The notes beneath the pieces were generated by a model. The model ran no database searches. It was not told where the DNA came from and saw nothing but the letters and a program-made list of their open reading frames with translations. A program made the position numbers and the translations under genes. A DNA stretch of 64,000 bases, from positions 1,247,366-1,311,365 of the forward strand of contig JAJVDF010000238.1 in NCBI GenBank assembly GCA_022410635.1, given 5' to 3'. This DNA comes from Tretioscincus oriximinensis. Taxonomy: Eukaryota > Chordata > Lepidosauria > Squamata > Gymnophthalmidae. Positions 33,559 through 46,699 of this stretch are shown in pieces; position 1 is the first letter of the stretch, and each line of letters begins with the position of its first letter.

Positions 33559-36500
33559 ACCTCACAGTTGTATATATTTTCTCTGATCTTTGTTTTTCAG
33601 TAAACATTTAATTCAGTATGTCAACCCATTCTAGCCATTTCTTTTTAAAGAATTGATCCAATTAATAAATTTTACTGAATCTCTGCTCACTTTGTGAAAT
33701 TTAGAATTGACCAGCGGAAACCACTATTAACCTAAGTTTTATGTACAAGGAAAGCATTATAGGCTTGTTATTGCTGGATTTATACAGGCTAAATCTATAT
33801 AGCCATATTCCTTGTGTAATACATTTGTCAATGTCATTCATATTCTAGCTTTTTTTTTAATGAGCTCAAGACAGGGCACATAATTCCCTTCTATCTTTTT
33901 TTCACAACATTCTTGTCAGTTATGTTGAGTTGACAGGAACTAATTGTCTTAAGTGCGTTTCATTGAGAAATAGGGATTGAAATGTTTCTGCATTCACATA
34001 AAATAAAACAGAAGATAGCTCAAAAGAAGCTTAGAGATGACATTATCTACTTTCAGATTGGAGAGACACAGGACCAGTGCTCTCCTAATGTTGGCGAGGT
34101 TGGAGAAAGCTCCCTTCTTCCTGTCTCAGTGACATTAGGAAAGGAGCTGGCAGGCACATTCAAGCACTAACCAGTATCTCTTTCAGTCTGCAAGTTGAAT
34201 GCCAATACAAAATGGCACCCCGATGGAGACTGAGAGACTATAGCCCCTCCCAAGCAGCCCTCCCATTGGTTCTGGGATTGGCGATTTGTTGGCAGCTCCT
34301 CTATGTAGGCCTATGATTGGCCAATTGTTCTCCATTGCTTCCTATGGAGATTTTATCATTGATTTTAATCTCTGAGTGTTCGCTGGACACCACAAACCCA
34401 GAGACAAGCCACAACTACCCCTGATCCACATTAAAGCCCAGAAAATGTTTTCCAAATTGAAAATATTGAGAACATTAGCATTCATTTATTGCATCTATCC
34501 ATTTTGACCTGATTTTTTAAAAAAATATGTGTAGATAAAGTTCACTTGAAATTCTAAGCTCTACACTCCAAAATTTCTTTCGCAGAGTGAAGACAGAAGT
34601 AAATTAAAGAAGCTAGGATTATTGCTGTTTGAAGGGATTACCAAGCATGTTTTATGTCTTATAGCCTATTCAGACAGGGCCTGAAATCCAGGATTATCCA
34701 GGAGATAGGTTGGGATTGCCACATTTGTCAGTGTCAGCATAACCCTGGGATAAAGCCCTGTGATATNTTGCAATAACTTTCTAGGATGAAAGTCAACTCC
34801 CAATGAGGCTTGTAGCTAAAATGAGAGAACATTAGAGATAGCTATATAAACATAGCTCTGAAACCAGCCAGAAATTGATGTCTGCGCATATGTGACCACA
34901 CACTCCCACAACTGTATGTGAAATGCCATTGAGTAGCTCCAGATTAGGTATATGCCTCCATAAGTGTTGAGATTTTGCTTTGGTGTCTGACAGAGTTCCT
35001 GGGAGGCATTTGCAAAATCCAACCAAGATTCTTCGTTTTTCTCTTGCCATCTGGAGACAGCTTTAGATTTGGAACAGAGAGGCACCAAAGGCACTTGCTC
35101 CCACAATTTTTTGGGCGGGAAAAAAACTTGTAGAAGAGCAGGAGTGAAACCCACCCAAATAATAATCCCTGCATAAATATGGAGGGAGACAGCTGTACAC
35201 TTCTGAATATCTTGAATCATTATGGAAGCAAGCATCAAACATCATAAGGGTCAAACAAGGTTGCATCAAAAAAGCAGGACAGCAATGCTACACCTTTATC
35301 TACTGAAATTATTTCTTATTTTATGACCATTAAAAGTACCATTGCTGTCTTGCTTTTATCTGGTAACTCTCATTGGGTTTTAGCAGAGGCAGCAAGAAGT
35401 CACCGTGAGATCTAGAAACAGAACCAGCATAGAGAACAAAAGGGATAGAACAGAGAGCAGTATTGTGCTATATAGCAGAGAGGAGCATTTTTCATAGGAT
35501 AGACTAGAGAATATTTAATTAAGGACTTTGGACAAAGGCCTAAGAGTCTGAGTTAATTTGGATGACAAACAAATTATCCTGATTCTGACAGAGCAGCAAG
35601 GGGGCAAATGGATGTTGAAGGATAATAAAAGATGGAGTAAAGAAGCCCCAAGATATCTGAAATCATCTAGAGAAAGTTTTGGCTTCCTTCCTGCTTGCCA
35701 CACCCATCAAATCTATTTTTGGAGCATGCTTTAATTTATGCTGAATTATGCTGCGTTATCTTCGGGTAAATTCAAGAAAAGCAAACTGCAGATGACTAAG
35801 GCGTATCAAGTAGAGAGTACTTCAGTCAATTTCCAGCCAAAACCAATGTGTAATTAGTGGCCAGACTGAGGGGGGTTAATTGCATCAGACTGAGTGCACA
35901 ATCAAGGGAATCAATTACGCCATGTCAGTCTCCATNTACTTTACTAGTTATAGGTGGGCAGACAGATTATTTTAATGCTTAGTTATATGTTTTTGGTTAC
36001 TTATTTTGCCTCACCTCACTTGTGAAGTGTTCTTCATAGTATTTTAAAAAATAATCTGTAAACTCCTTGGTGACGTTTGTGGTATAAGTCATTTACTAAA
36101 ACAAATGGACTACAGATCAGGGCCCACAAATAACCCACAAATTTTAAAATGGAGGGAGCAAGGCAAAAGTACTACTGGGCTTTGTTTTGATCTTTCCAAA
36201 ACACATTTCAGTCTCTTATTTTTTTGAAATGCAGTTTGGGAAGATGAAAAGATGTTCCAGTTAGGGTTCCAGCAAAAAAATGTACAGGAGTTTTGAAGCT
36301 TTAATGGATGTGAAAAAGAGGATTTCTTTTTTTACCAAGTGCTGCAGGCAACAGGAGCTCCACTTGGTGAAAAGTCCACTTTTCCACATCAACTGAAGTT
36401 GCTAATTACTTCTTCCAGTTTTTTGTGACAACTCTGGTTGCATCCATATACTTTCGCCATCCTTTTGTAATGTCTTCTGCCTCCCCTCAAATTTTCTTTC

Positions 36501-36590
36501 CCCATTGATATTGTTTCCCCATAAGAAGTCCCCCTAGTTTCTTTCCAGACAGTATCCAAAATGGAAGTCAGAATGAGAGCCATCTTGACC
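33559..36590. other. Long non-coding stretch
   Basis: No gene was recognised. At 34255-34330 three inverted CCAAT boxes (ATTGG) lie within 75 nt, which may mark a buried LTR or promoter-like repeat. A 140-codon minus-strand frame (35238-34816) has no recognised domain. Confidence 0.4.
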
Positions 36591-38340
36591 CTGTGGGTGA
36601 CCCTAGAACCTTTATGCAATGCAATACATTAGGCCAGGATGCCCCTATGGAGGGGAATGCATAGGCACAAGGATCTGGGACTAATAGAGTGGCTAACACT
36701 GTCTCCTCAGGAAGCCATTCCCAGAAAAAAGCAAGTTAAACATTAAATGGACCAAATTGGCTTCTGTCTGGAGACCCTTACCACCAGGCCATTGAACAAC
36801 CTGGCCTTTGGTTGAAGAAATGCTGTTTTTATCCTCCACCTTCAGATACTGATAGCTACTGTTATCAAATGTAAATTTTGTACATCAAACCCCTTGTGCA
36901 ACCAGGGGCCAGATGATCCCTACCTCCAGAGCATGCCCACCAAGTTCTATGAAGATCTGAGGTTCCTAGTCAAACTTATGTATTTTTACCAGTTTAACAA
37001 ATTTAAACAATCATTCTCAGACGTGAGCCTTGTCTTGGCAGACAGAGTTACCCCTGTCGAGCTACACAAGCCCACCCATGTCAGCTCCACAGACCTCATG
37101 ATCTGCCTGNGCACTTCCATAGACAACTGGCCCTTCTCTGCACATCCCTATAGTGGGCCAGTCCAACGTTTCTCTGCAGTTGACCTTCCCTCAGCATTCC
37201 TTATGAAATCTAAGAGCCAACAAGACAACACTAGAAGTTGCTTGCAGCTCCACCTCCCAACTATTTGACCTTTAAAATGTAACAAGCTCCAAGTAGGTGA
37301 TTGGACAAATTTCACTTAGAAGAGAAAGTATTATTGCTACTAGGCAGACTTGCGGCAATGATTGTCTATGAGCCATAACTTTGAATGGGGAAACACTTCA
37401 TCCTACAGTGTGGGATTCCCATAAGCTTCAATGTATATTTGTTTGTGATCTGGTTTAAAGGAAAGAACTCATTCCAATTACAGTTTTTACAGGATTGTTC
37501 CAATATAATCTATAAAATTCACAACTTTTGTGTTCCTTCATGCAGTTTTCANGTAAATAGGCTGGAAAATTCACTTTCTCCACCCCACATCAACAGCTGA
37601 CCCTCAGAACCATGAGAATCCAGAATCACTACTACAGCTCCCTTGCCATTATCCTCTATGGACTTGAAAGTTTCCCTGTTTGAGTTCCTACCCTTGGAAG
37701 CTCTATCCCTCAACCAACTGGCTTCTGTGATTGGAGGAAAGGACTCTTGCTCTTCATGCTAACCATGGAATAATCTCACAGATTGGATGTAACCTGTCTT
37801 GTCCTGACTTCTCTATTTCTTTAATGGACTNTCTCACTAGAGACACGAATGACTCTGGCTATCCGTATATGTGCCTTTCCGCCATCATGTTATCCTAACT
37901 GCCAAATTACTCATGCTAGTCTAAAAGGATATTGATCGTGCTTTTTGTCATCTTGTGCTTACCAAATCACTACAACAGAAAAATCCATGGTTGCTTCATT
38001 GTGGGTTGTACTGTCATCTTCGTGTACCCCAATAAAATGAAATCACCTCACATTTGTACAAGCAAATCCTATAGTCATGTGCTGTATACATGTTCTTGCA
38101 TTTGTTGTACCACTATAACAATGCCATCATCACATCTCTGTATACCCTACGTCCCATTGTTCCAACCCAGCCAGATCTGTGTGCTGCCCGATAGCACTTT
38201 CTGTCTATATAATGTAATCCTCGTGCATGTAATGTCTCTTCCTTTTGAAAAGTCCCACAGTGTCCTTGCTAGCAATAAACCTGTGTTTTGGTGTCTCAGT
38301 GTGTGAAACTGTCGTATTGCACACTGAGCAGGAGGTCTTT
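36591..38340. other. Non-coding stretch; weak LTR-like end
   Basis: Frames at 36894-37268 and 37932-38306 have no recognised domain. Near the right end a TATA-like TATATAAT (38206-38213) is followed 61 nt later by AATAAA (38274-38279) and a GT-rich stretch, the spacing of an LTR U3/R/U5. I found no matching termini, so this is not called an LTR. Confidence 0.3.
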
Positions 38341-39479
38341 GGGGTTAAATTTATACTTTGTGCATAACACTTTCCTTACATGAGTACAACATGATTTCCA
38401 CATGATTCAGCAGCACTCACACCATACTAGCAAAAGGAAGCAGGAAGAAAAAGTACATTGCACTATAGAAAAACCCCAGGGAAAGCATTTTTAATAATGC
38501 CTTTCCCTGATGTGCAGTGTGCTGGCACAAGCACGTATCTGTTATTGCTGAAGATGTGACCACATATGGAGCTTTCACGCAGGCGAATGGATAGAGACAA
38601 GGCATTGCTTCCAATGGAATATTTGGCATCCTATTGATTAGAAAAAATCTCCACTTTGTAGATACAGAGGCTACTTGATAGGGCAGGACAACTATATCCA
38701 TGCATCCTATGCCTTGCTATATTGCTAGTCTAAATGTGGTATAGGAAGGATGCATGGCACATAGCATTAGGTCCGCTAGTTTGCTGTAAAGTTCAAAGGG
38801 AGAACTTCACTCAAGCCTTGACAAATGGTGAGAAACCTTCCCCAGCCCATTCCCAGAAGCTGGGAAAAGTCCGATTGGCAAGAAGTCCTTTGGCTTTCAG
38901 TGCTTTTTGAAAATTCAATTGTTTGATTGGACCTACTCCAGTTATTTCTTCCAAAGGAGTCTCAAAGCTAAGGTTAACTAGAAAGAAGACCATCTCTTCT
39001 TTTTTGGCCTGGAGGGCTGCCAAATTAAGAGAATGTTTGAACTTGGCATTCAGAAGTTTAGTTGAGATTCTTCAATGTTCTTGAAATGACTGTGTGTGTT
39101 CTTTATCCAGCTGGAAATGACTCACCAAGTTGTTTAACCTTACTGACAAAGATGTTCACATTTATAAATCTTTTCTGAAGGGACCAGGAGCATAATCATA
39201 TTAGAGCTTGCTCCCAGTTTATGTCTCGTGCTCCATGAAGGTAAAAGAGCACTCAGGGTGAAGGAGACCATTCTCTTTTAACTGATACAATTCTTTTGCA
39301 TTTTGTAAGAGAAGAAACATCCGTTTCAAAGGAGAAGAAAGAACAGTCATAAAATGGGGCTGAATTTCTGTTCTAGGCAGCAACTGTGATTAGAAAACAA
39401 CATGTAGTCTAAAAACACCAATTCCTTATCAAAAATGCTTTTTGCCTTTACCTTTTGTCTTCGTGACCACCGTAGTCAT
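38341..39479. other. Non-coding stretch
   Basis: No gene or repeat was recognised. Confidence 0.45.
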
Positions 39480-40135
39480 TTTAACTCTAGTGACCCTAGA
39501 TTGTGACTCTAGTTTTTAACTCTAGTGACTCTAGTAATGGCTTGAAGCTCTTCTAAAATAATTGCATTGGTCTCCTTAATACCACACAACTGCTTCTTCA
39601 GTAGCATCCCCTCAATCCTGGGGACTTCTGCCAGTTGAAGGACTGCGGTGCAGATGTGCAGAATGGTATGGAGGCCGTGCTGATGAAAGTGCTCAATGAG
39701 TTGTAGGTAGTAGTAGTAGGTAATCCATGTCTTAGACCCATACAGGAGAGTTGGCAGTACAACAGCACCATACATGCTGATCTTCATGCTTTTCTTCAGA
39801 TGTTTGTTATTTCAGACTCTTTTAAACAGTCTACCAAATGTGCTATGTGCCTTTGCTAGCCTATTTTCAATCTCTTTGTTGATCTTGGCATCTGACATGA
39901 TGATGCATTCCAAATAGCTGAACTGTTGGACTGACTTCAGCTCTGGTTTATCAATTGTGATGGAGGAGGGGGATCTTAGGCTTCTTGTGAAGCAGGCTGA
40001 TACAAGACCTCTGTTTTCTTTAGGCTAACTTCTAGTCAAAATAGNTTAGCAGCCTCAGCAAAGCAGGTTATCATGCACTACAGTGTTGATTCCAGGATAC
40101 AAGGGCATCATCATACAGAATACAGTGACACAAAA
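39480..40135 (-). mobile_element. RTE-like non-LTR retrotransposon RT fragment
   Basis: On the minus strand, in broken frames, the peptide reads SVQQFSYLECIIMSDAKINK, EIENRLAKAHSTFGRLFKRV, then MKISMYGAVVLPTLLYGSKT. This is the post-catalytic part of a vertebrate non-LTR reverse transcriptase with the typical FxYLGS...SDAKI and VLPTLLYGSETW patterns. Stops and frameshifts make it dead. It is truncated at both ends. The clade assignment (RTE-like) is from memory of the family and is less certain than the RT identity. Confidence 0.75.
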
Positions 40136-40825
40136 GGAGTTTAACAGTGCCTCCAGAGGGAGGCTGGGAATCTGCTGTAATTTTCTGCTTTCTAAACAGT
40201 TTGTTCCACCACTGAGCTATAGCCATTTCCTACACTCAAGTGAAATTGCTTGGAGCTAAGGATTGTAATCCAAAGGAAAAAATAAAACTGTGATGCTAAA
40301 TTAAAGAAAGCCTAAAGGCATTTTTCTGCATTAATTCTGCCCCCTTCCCCCCTTGCTGAGATATTGTTAATTAAGTTGCCTGTAGGTTGTTTTGAATTAT
40401 ATTCTTAGTCACCATCCTGTTTTACATGTGATGGTTGCTTTCCATTTGTTTACTGAAACACTGCATGCATGCTGGAGGAGAACCAGCTTCTGGAGGCTTT
40501 CATCTTGACAACTGCCTGACAGAAAAAGAATAAAACCAACCAAGTGCTAGTCTTACCATTGGTATTATGACAGCCAAACAATAAATCTGTTAGTAAACAT
40601 TGGCAGGAGAGTAATGATTCAGAAAGGAAGATTTTCTAAAGCAGTACAGGCCACTACAGTTTGCCTAGATTAATATGAGATGACAGTGTGCTACATACTT
40701 CTTGATGGACGCTATTCATGAGAAATGAGCAGACTCATTGGACCTTAAGTTCCTGATATGTCACAGAAACTCTATGAAATAAAGTACTGAGGCCTTGTGG
40801 GGAAATTTCAGTGGGGATTAAACAT
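40136..40825. other. Non-coding stretch
   Basis: No gene or repeat was recognised. Confidence 0.45.
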
Positions 40826-41130
40826 ATTTATTTGATTTATATACCCTGCCCATTGCCTGAAGGCTTCATGGCTTATATATACAGCACAGATAATAATGTC
40901 CATACCAGTATATAAAAGACTGCAGAGATATTTTAAAACCACATGTAAGAACTAGATTAAAAACAAAAAAGTAAGAACTTCAGTAGAACAGCTCTAATGA
41001 ACTATAATCACCACACACAGGTAAAGGAGTAAAAATCAAGGGCAGGTAAAAGCACTTTCAAAGGAGATGGATTGTCAAGGCTTTTTCATAAGGGAAGGGT
41101 ATTCCATAGTGAGAAAATGGCTACTGTATA
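40826..41130 (-). mobile_element. SINE/LINE 3' region, minus orientation
   Basis: TATTTATTTGATTTATATAC, CCCTGCCCATTGCCTGAAGG and further GGTAAAAGCACTTTCAAAGG resemble the inverse of the SINE/LINE 3' end and UTR seen at 13240-13520. It is highly decayed. Confidence 0.5.
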
Positions 41131-41279
41131 TCACAAGCAGTAAAATACTGAAGAAAGCGGNTCTTATGATTCTCAGGACCCAAGCCTGAAAAATACTACT
41201 GTTTTATTATTCCACTTTTTAAATACACTCTCCCTCCCAGCCCCCTCCATGTACCCTCTGTACTTCTTTACATTACAGG

Positions 41280-41400
41280 GAGAGGAATACATCTGGAATG
41301 TCAATTTTAATTTCAACTGCATTGCATTGCTCTCCAGCTTTCCCAATAAATAATTTTAGCTATTAGGCTTTTCTGTTTACAAGCTTCCTTTTTCATTTTT
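41280..41400. repeat. Dispersed repeat shared with 6331-6456
   Basis: It shares ACATCTGGA, GCATTGCATTG and AATAAATAATTTTAGC-type blocks in the same order with 6331-6456. The family is unknown. Confidence 0.4.
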
Positions 41401-41404
41401 TGGA

Positions 41405-41581
41405 TTTCAGAGAAATTGCCGTGTTAGTCTTCGTTCAGAAAGTCCAGCAAGGAGGGCTTGTAGCACTTTTTAGAGAAAGACAGGCAGCATCTGAAGAGGT
41501 GAGGTGTGCTATGAAAGCTCAAAGGACCTACCTTTCTCCTGTTAGTCCCTAAGTGCTACAACATCCTGTTACAGGACTTTC
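41405..41581 (+). mobile_element. Penelope-like fold-back copy C (diverged)
   Basis: It opens TTTCAGAGAAATTGCCGTG and runs to AGAAAGTCCAGCAAGGAGG, then the centre CATCTGAAGAGGTGAGGTG with ATGAAAGCTC, then the inverse arm ending TACAGGACTTTCTGG. CTGAAGA (41491-41497) and GAAA (41513-41516) are kept but stem II does not pair well. No clear duplication flanks it. Confidence 0.55.
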
Positions 41582-43812
41582 TGGAGTGTTAATTGTACAA
41601 TGATATATTTCTTCAGTTACATTATTTATTATATATCTGTAATATCGTTGCACCAGTGCCAACATCATATTAAAAATACTGAGAGACAATCCTTATGCTG
41701 GACTATCAATGATTATTGTTTTTCTAGGGCCTTCCCCACTTCCCACTCCCAATCAACTCCCTCCTACAATTTTCACCTTGTTATTGGGTATTGTCGTGTA
41801 ATGATGCTAAAGCAGCCTGGGGATGTTAGTAAGTATTCACAAGAAGGGCTGTTGAAGATCATTTCAAAGAAGAGTGGAGGGATGAAATGAAGAACATAAG
41901 CTGGCATGCAATTTATAGAGACAAAGTTAGATTAGTTATAATTCCAATAAAGAAACCTACGATGAAGTGATCAGCACATTCAGTCTGGGGACAAGCAAAC
42001 AAAGAATCTACCATGAGCAAGGCAGAATTGGTGTGCCACACTACTGAGCTAAAGAGAGGTTTTTCTGGCTACTGATGCCTTGAAAACTTGAATCAAGACT
42101 TTAAAATTGCACTGTTAGAAACAGGGAGGGTGGTTCCACATAGCACTTGCACCCTCTCACTGTTGGCACCCCCCTTACACTGCCCCCTTTCCCCATGCAG
42201 CTGCAGTTCTTAACAATAGGCAATACAATATTAGGTTTTCCTTGCTAGATTCCTGTTCCACTCCAGTTGCCTATTCATGATCCCAGTCCTGAAAACTGGG
42301 CCTCTTCTCTGTCATGTGAGAAAATCTAGGGAGAGAGTTTAAAGCTGCCCAATGTTTCCTGGTCAGTTTGGAAGGTTTAGAGCTGTTTGTTCAAATGTGT
42401 TAAGCATATGAAGAATCTGCTTGTTATACATTGTCGCAGATCAGAGTAGAACTGCGGATTTTGCGGACAATCTATGATTGTACACTGAAAAGGCAAAATT
42501 TTGATTTTTTTTTTTGGGGGGGGCAGGAGTTGTGGGGTTTGGGTGGTTTTGGGATGGGTGAGGAGAAGACTGTAAATTCCATCCCCATTTGGAGGCTGAC
42601 TGAATGGCAACTCCATGAGTGAGGCCTCATGTACTAAGGTTGAAACATGCTTTGCATCAGGAAGATTCTGAATTAAATTGTTGATGGACCTGATTTATCA
42701 GATCCTTCAGTGTACTAGCAGGTCAAACCCAGGTAATGGAAATNTGTAGAAGGTTCACACTTCTATGTTCTAGTTTACAGAGGGATCCATTTCATCAGTA
42801 TGCTTTATTGTGCNACTGAATGGGGCAATAAAGTTCTAAGGCTAGAACCTTTCGATTGACACTTCAAGACTGGTACAGAGACTAATCAGATGCATACTCC
42901 TGTCATGCTGATGGCATTGTACCTATCTAAGATCAAGTTTTCCTAGTCACGGAACAGGTTGCCTTGTCCAGATCATGTAGATGGAATAACACAGATAGGT
43001 GCAGAGAAGTCCATAGCTTGAGCAAAGATTCAGTTTATTAGTCACTACACTTTAGTAGTCACTACACTGGGATCTGCAGCAGAAACACCAAAAAGCTCAC
43101 CCAACAGTAAATGTCCTATAGTAGCATTCCTACTTTGAACATCGTTTGCCACCCCAGATTTCCACATTAGCACATGTATTTAGAACACAGACTGTTCAAA
43201 GACTTTAGTTTCAGCAGCAAGTTGTGATCTGTTTCAAAACTGCTCCATCCCACCCTCCAAAATAGGGGCAACCCTATTAGATACAAGCTGTTTTTTAAGA
43301 CCAGTATAAGGATGGCTAGGTGGAAGGTTTGTTTGCTGTACTGGCATGGGGGTCGTGACACTGTTAAGCAAACTGTTTCCCAGATTAAGAGTACCTTTGT
43401 ATTTCAATGGTTTCTTTCATCTCAGAATTGTCAAATTTTTAGACAAACAAGCTTAATTCTACAGCCAACAGAAGTGACACTGGTGAACTTTGAGAAATAA
43501 GCTTTGTCTTTGCATTGGAATTTGCTCTAAAATTGTCAGCCTTTGTTCACACCAATCAAGTTGTTAGCTTAGCTAGTCAACTCAATACCTCTGACCGTTT
43601 ATAGCNGATAAAATGTACTAGTGACTGTGCTGGTTTCCCAAAAAGGGCAGGGCAGTCAGAATTACTGAAAAGATGCCTCTTATTAGAGGAAGTAGTCAGA
43701 TCAATGTAGTTATTGGAAATGTATTTTATTCATTTATTTATACTTCTGTTCTGAGCCTACTCCATATACATTAAAAAAACCTAGGATCCCTGCCTCCCTT
43801 ATTTAAGCCCTG
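41582..43812. other. Non-coding stretch
   Basis: No gene or clear repeat was recognised. A T-run followed by a G-run occurs at 42505-42523. Confidence 0.45.
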
Positions 43813-43814
43813 TC

Positions 43815-44035
43815 CCCTGAGAGGATCCCTGCTGAATCGGACCAAAGCCTATCATGTTCAGTGTTGTATCTCACAGTGGCCTGCCAATTGCTTCCGGGCA
43901 GTCTCAAGCAAAAGGAAACAAAATTATAATCTGTTTTTGACTCCTTGAAAATTGTATTTCAGGAACACTGCTTTTTGCTCTATTCTGAAGGCAGTATTGA
44001 GAGATCTATGCTAATAGCAATTGATACACTTGGAC
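43815..44035 (-). mobile_element. CR1-like LINE 3' UTR fragment (old)
   Basis: AGAGGATCCCTGCTGAATCGG, GTATCTCACAGTGGCCTGCC and GTATTTCAGGAACACTGC are diverged inverse counterparts of the tail at 31797-31990. Confidence 0.65.
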
Positions 44036-44189
44036 TGCATTCCTAATGGGGTGAGGATGAGAAGAGAAGCGATTTGGAGAACAGCGAAATGAATCTAAGA
44101 AGGTATTTAAGCAGATGGACTTAGTCACATTCATGCTTTTAAAGTGTTTTCAGTCCTTCAAGACCTTGGACCTGTAGCTGCATCTTGGT

Positions 44190-44270
44190 CTTCCATTACC
44201 CACTCCGAGACCAATGGTGAAGGGCAGGATATACAGTTAAATCATTTTTACATAAATAAATAAAATTAGC
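44190..44270 (+). mobile_element. SINE 3' tail fragment
   Basis: ACTCCGAGACCAATGGTGAAG, GGCAGGATATACAG and AAATAAATAAA form a degenerate shared SINE 3' end. Confidence 0.5.
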
Positions 44271-45685
44271 TTTTTTGAAAGAAATACAGGATATAAAGTA
44301 AAGCAATGAACATGCCTACTGGAATAGTCTCATCACAAATAACCCAGTCCTTCAATAGGTGGAAGTCACCGGCATGAAGCCCATGCTACTGAAGAAGTTG
44401 CTACTGCACCACACAGGACACCCTTCCAGAATGAAGGATTATTTCACACCCCAAACTGCATATTGTGAACTCGCNACCAGTGCACCAAAGAACAAATACA
44501 AGGATTATCTCAAGAAATCCCTTGATGCCTGCGTACTGATTATTGTCAGTGACCTGCTTTAATTGCCAATTATGGGGGCTGTCTCCGTGGTTGAAAATGT
44601 ATGCAAGGCTAGTCTCTAGGACAAAAGACAAGAAGTGTAGAAATAGTGCAAGAAGGATTTAACCACTACACTATGTCCAGGTTAGACTTCCCTTGTATGG
44701 CCAGACCTATTTATCTCACAGTCTCATTAATCACCCGTGACTGCAACAGATATGGACAATTATCTCCATAAGTTTTCCTTTGCTAAGCTGTACCAAGAAA
44801 NCAAAGAGAACTGAGGACAAATTTCCTGTACTTTTAAGAGCTGGACAACTGCAGCTAAAGTTGTTGTTGCCTGTATACAAGTTATAGTTCATCTACACTG
44901 CCATTAAAGATACAGGTTTCACGATATGTGTTAACCTGGTATGTCAAATGGACGGCAAGCTCCGTAAGCAACTTTTTAGAGGAGAATAAGGCCAACTTTG
45001 AATCAGGCCCTTGTGATTATGTATCATGGTGCACTGGCGCCCCTAATCTATTGCAGGATTACTTGCCAAAGGACCTACTAAGTCATAGTTAGTTAGCACC
45101 ACCTAGTGTTTGTTTTAGGCATGTAGTTTTGAGCAAATTCCAATTACTGAAACCAGTAAGAAGTTTCCATTTCTGAAATCCTGAAATCCTACCCGTCTGC
45201 CACTTCGCTGTCCTGCCTCTTTGATTCATAGGCCGTTTACCTCCACCTCTCCTTATGTCTGTGTAAAATGGACTACAGAATACCTTTTCTGAAAAACAAT
45301 GATATTTTTTAAGTTTTAATAACACCCACCTTATGTCCAGAAGGACTCATTTTAACAGACAGAACCCACTCAGTTTGGGGCAAACTTTTTAATATTAAAT
45401 GTAAAACAGTTTTTTAGATAGCAGGTTAGAATGCATTATCTCATCAGTATATTTCCCATGGCAGGGCAGAGAACCAGAATGAAAGATAGCTGAATGGGTG
45501 GTCAGGTGGAAAAGAAGAGTTTCTCTTCCTTTAATAGTTGTATAGAAGAGGGGATTTCAGCAGGTGCAGCCTATGCGATGAGCTTCATTTGTAGGAATTT
45601 TGCCTTCTGTCCTATTTTAAGGCATAGGCACCATGTGTTCTGTTCATTTGCAATCCCCCAGAACCTGCTTAGCTGAACTGATGTA
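44271..45685. other. Non-coding stretch
   Basis: No gene or repeat was recognised. Confidence 0.45.
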
Positions 45686-45689
45686 AAAT

Positions 45690-45870
45690 TCACTAAATAG
45701 CCACCGATACCTCTGTCTTCCTCCATGAATTTGTCTAATCCTTTCTGAAAGCTATCCAGGGTAGTTGCTGTCACCGATTCTTCTGCATAAATTCTTTAGT
45801 AAATTCCATCACTGGGGGAACTTCCACTTGTCTGTCCTATCCTGCTCATCAGCTTCAGAGAACCATGGGT
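45690..45870 (-). mobile_element. CR1-like LINE ORF2 tail fragment (old)
   Basis: AATTTGTCTAATCCTTTCTG, AAAGCTATCCAGGGTAGTTG and CTTGTCTGTCCTATCCTGC align with the inverse ORF2 end at 32000-32120, with many substitutions and indels. Confidence 0.6.
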
Positions 45871-46173
45871 GTCGGGTACACATTAACTTGTTTGTTGTAC
45901 TGAAGATTTTTGGCTCTAACTTATATTCATTTTTGCTGGCAGGTGATTCTGGATTATACCATGTATTTGCAGAGGGCCATTTGATTGGTTGTGTCTCACA
46001 ACTGGAACACTATTCCTTATTCCTTTTAGTGCATTTTAGAAAACTGAAAAAACAACGTCTGGAAATTCTAAGACAAACCTGCGACACAATTTTCTTGGTA
46101 TGCAAGACAAAATCCTTTTTTAAAAATACAAAATTAGGTTGATACCACTGATGATACAAACTAAATAATGTAC

Positions 46174-46390
46174 TCAATTTCAGAGAAATAGCCCTGTTTG
46201 TCTAGTAGAAAGTTCAGCAAAGGAGCTAGTAGCACTTTGAGACTAACTTGAGAAAAGTGGGAGGCATAAACTTTCATAGACACGTCTACTGAAGCTGTTT
46301 GAGCATCTGAAGAAGTAGACGTGTCTACGAAAGCTTATGCTGCCCGCTTTTCTCAAGTTAGTCTCAAAGTGCTACTAGCTCCTTTGCTGG
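46174..46390. mobile_element. Penelope-like fold-back copy D with 14-bp duplication
   Basis: It begins TTTCAGAGAAATAGCCCTG, continues through AGTTCAGCAAAGGAGC, and folds back on itself to end GCTCCTTTGCTGG. The element is flanked by an exact 14-bp repeat ACTAAATAATGTAC (46160-46173 and 46391-46404). The layout mirrors copy B with the unpaired terminus on the opposite side. No protein is encoded. Confidence 0.75.
46307..46342 (+). ncRNA. Hammerhead-like ribozyme core (copy D)
   Basis: CTGAAGA (46307-46313), then hairpin GTAGAC/GTCTAC with loop GT (46315-46328), GAAA (46329-46332), GCTTATGC as a 2-bp stem III with UUAU loop, and U at 46341. The next base, where hammerheads need A, C or U, is G. 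All conserved boxes except that cleavage-site base are present. The function is inferred from the motif and from the known presence of hammerheads in Penelope-like elements. Confidence 0.5.
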
Positions 46391-46699
46391 ACTAAATAAT
46401 GTACATCGATCAATTGTGGACAATAATGTAGCAGTTGAAATAAATTGTAAATACATCTATTACAAAACAAAATATTGATGGTCAGTACAAATCGTTTCTT
46501 TCAAAATCAACAGACCATTGTGGCTTTAAGGCAACATGGGATTGCTCAATGGTGGTGAATTTCTGGAATTCTATATGGATACAGGTTGAATATATATTAG
46601 GATATGCTGTTAATAAAGCAAAGGAAACTGTTATTCTACAGGTCTATCAAAGAGTCCAGAATTAAGATAAATATTTATTACCACAAATGACGATGAAGG

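Noticed and set aside
34816..35238. 140-codon minus-strand frame
   Set aside because: No domain was recognised, there are overlapping frames in the same strand, and no convincing splice sites. It cannot be told from chance.
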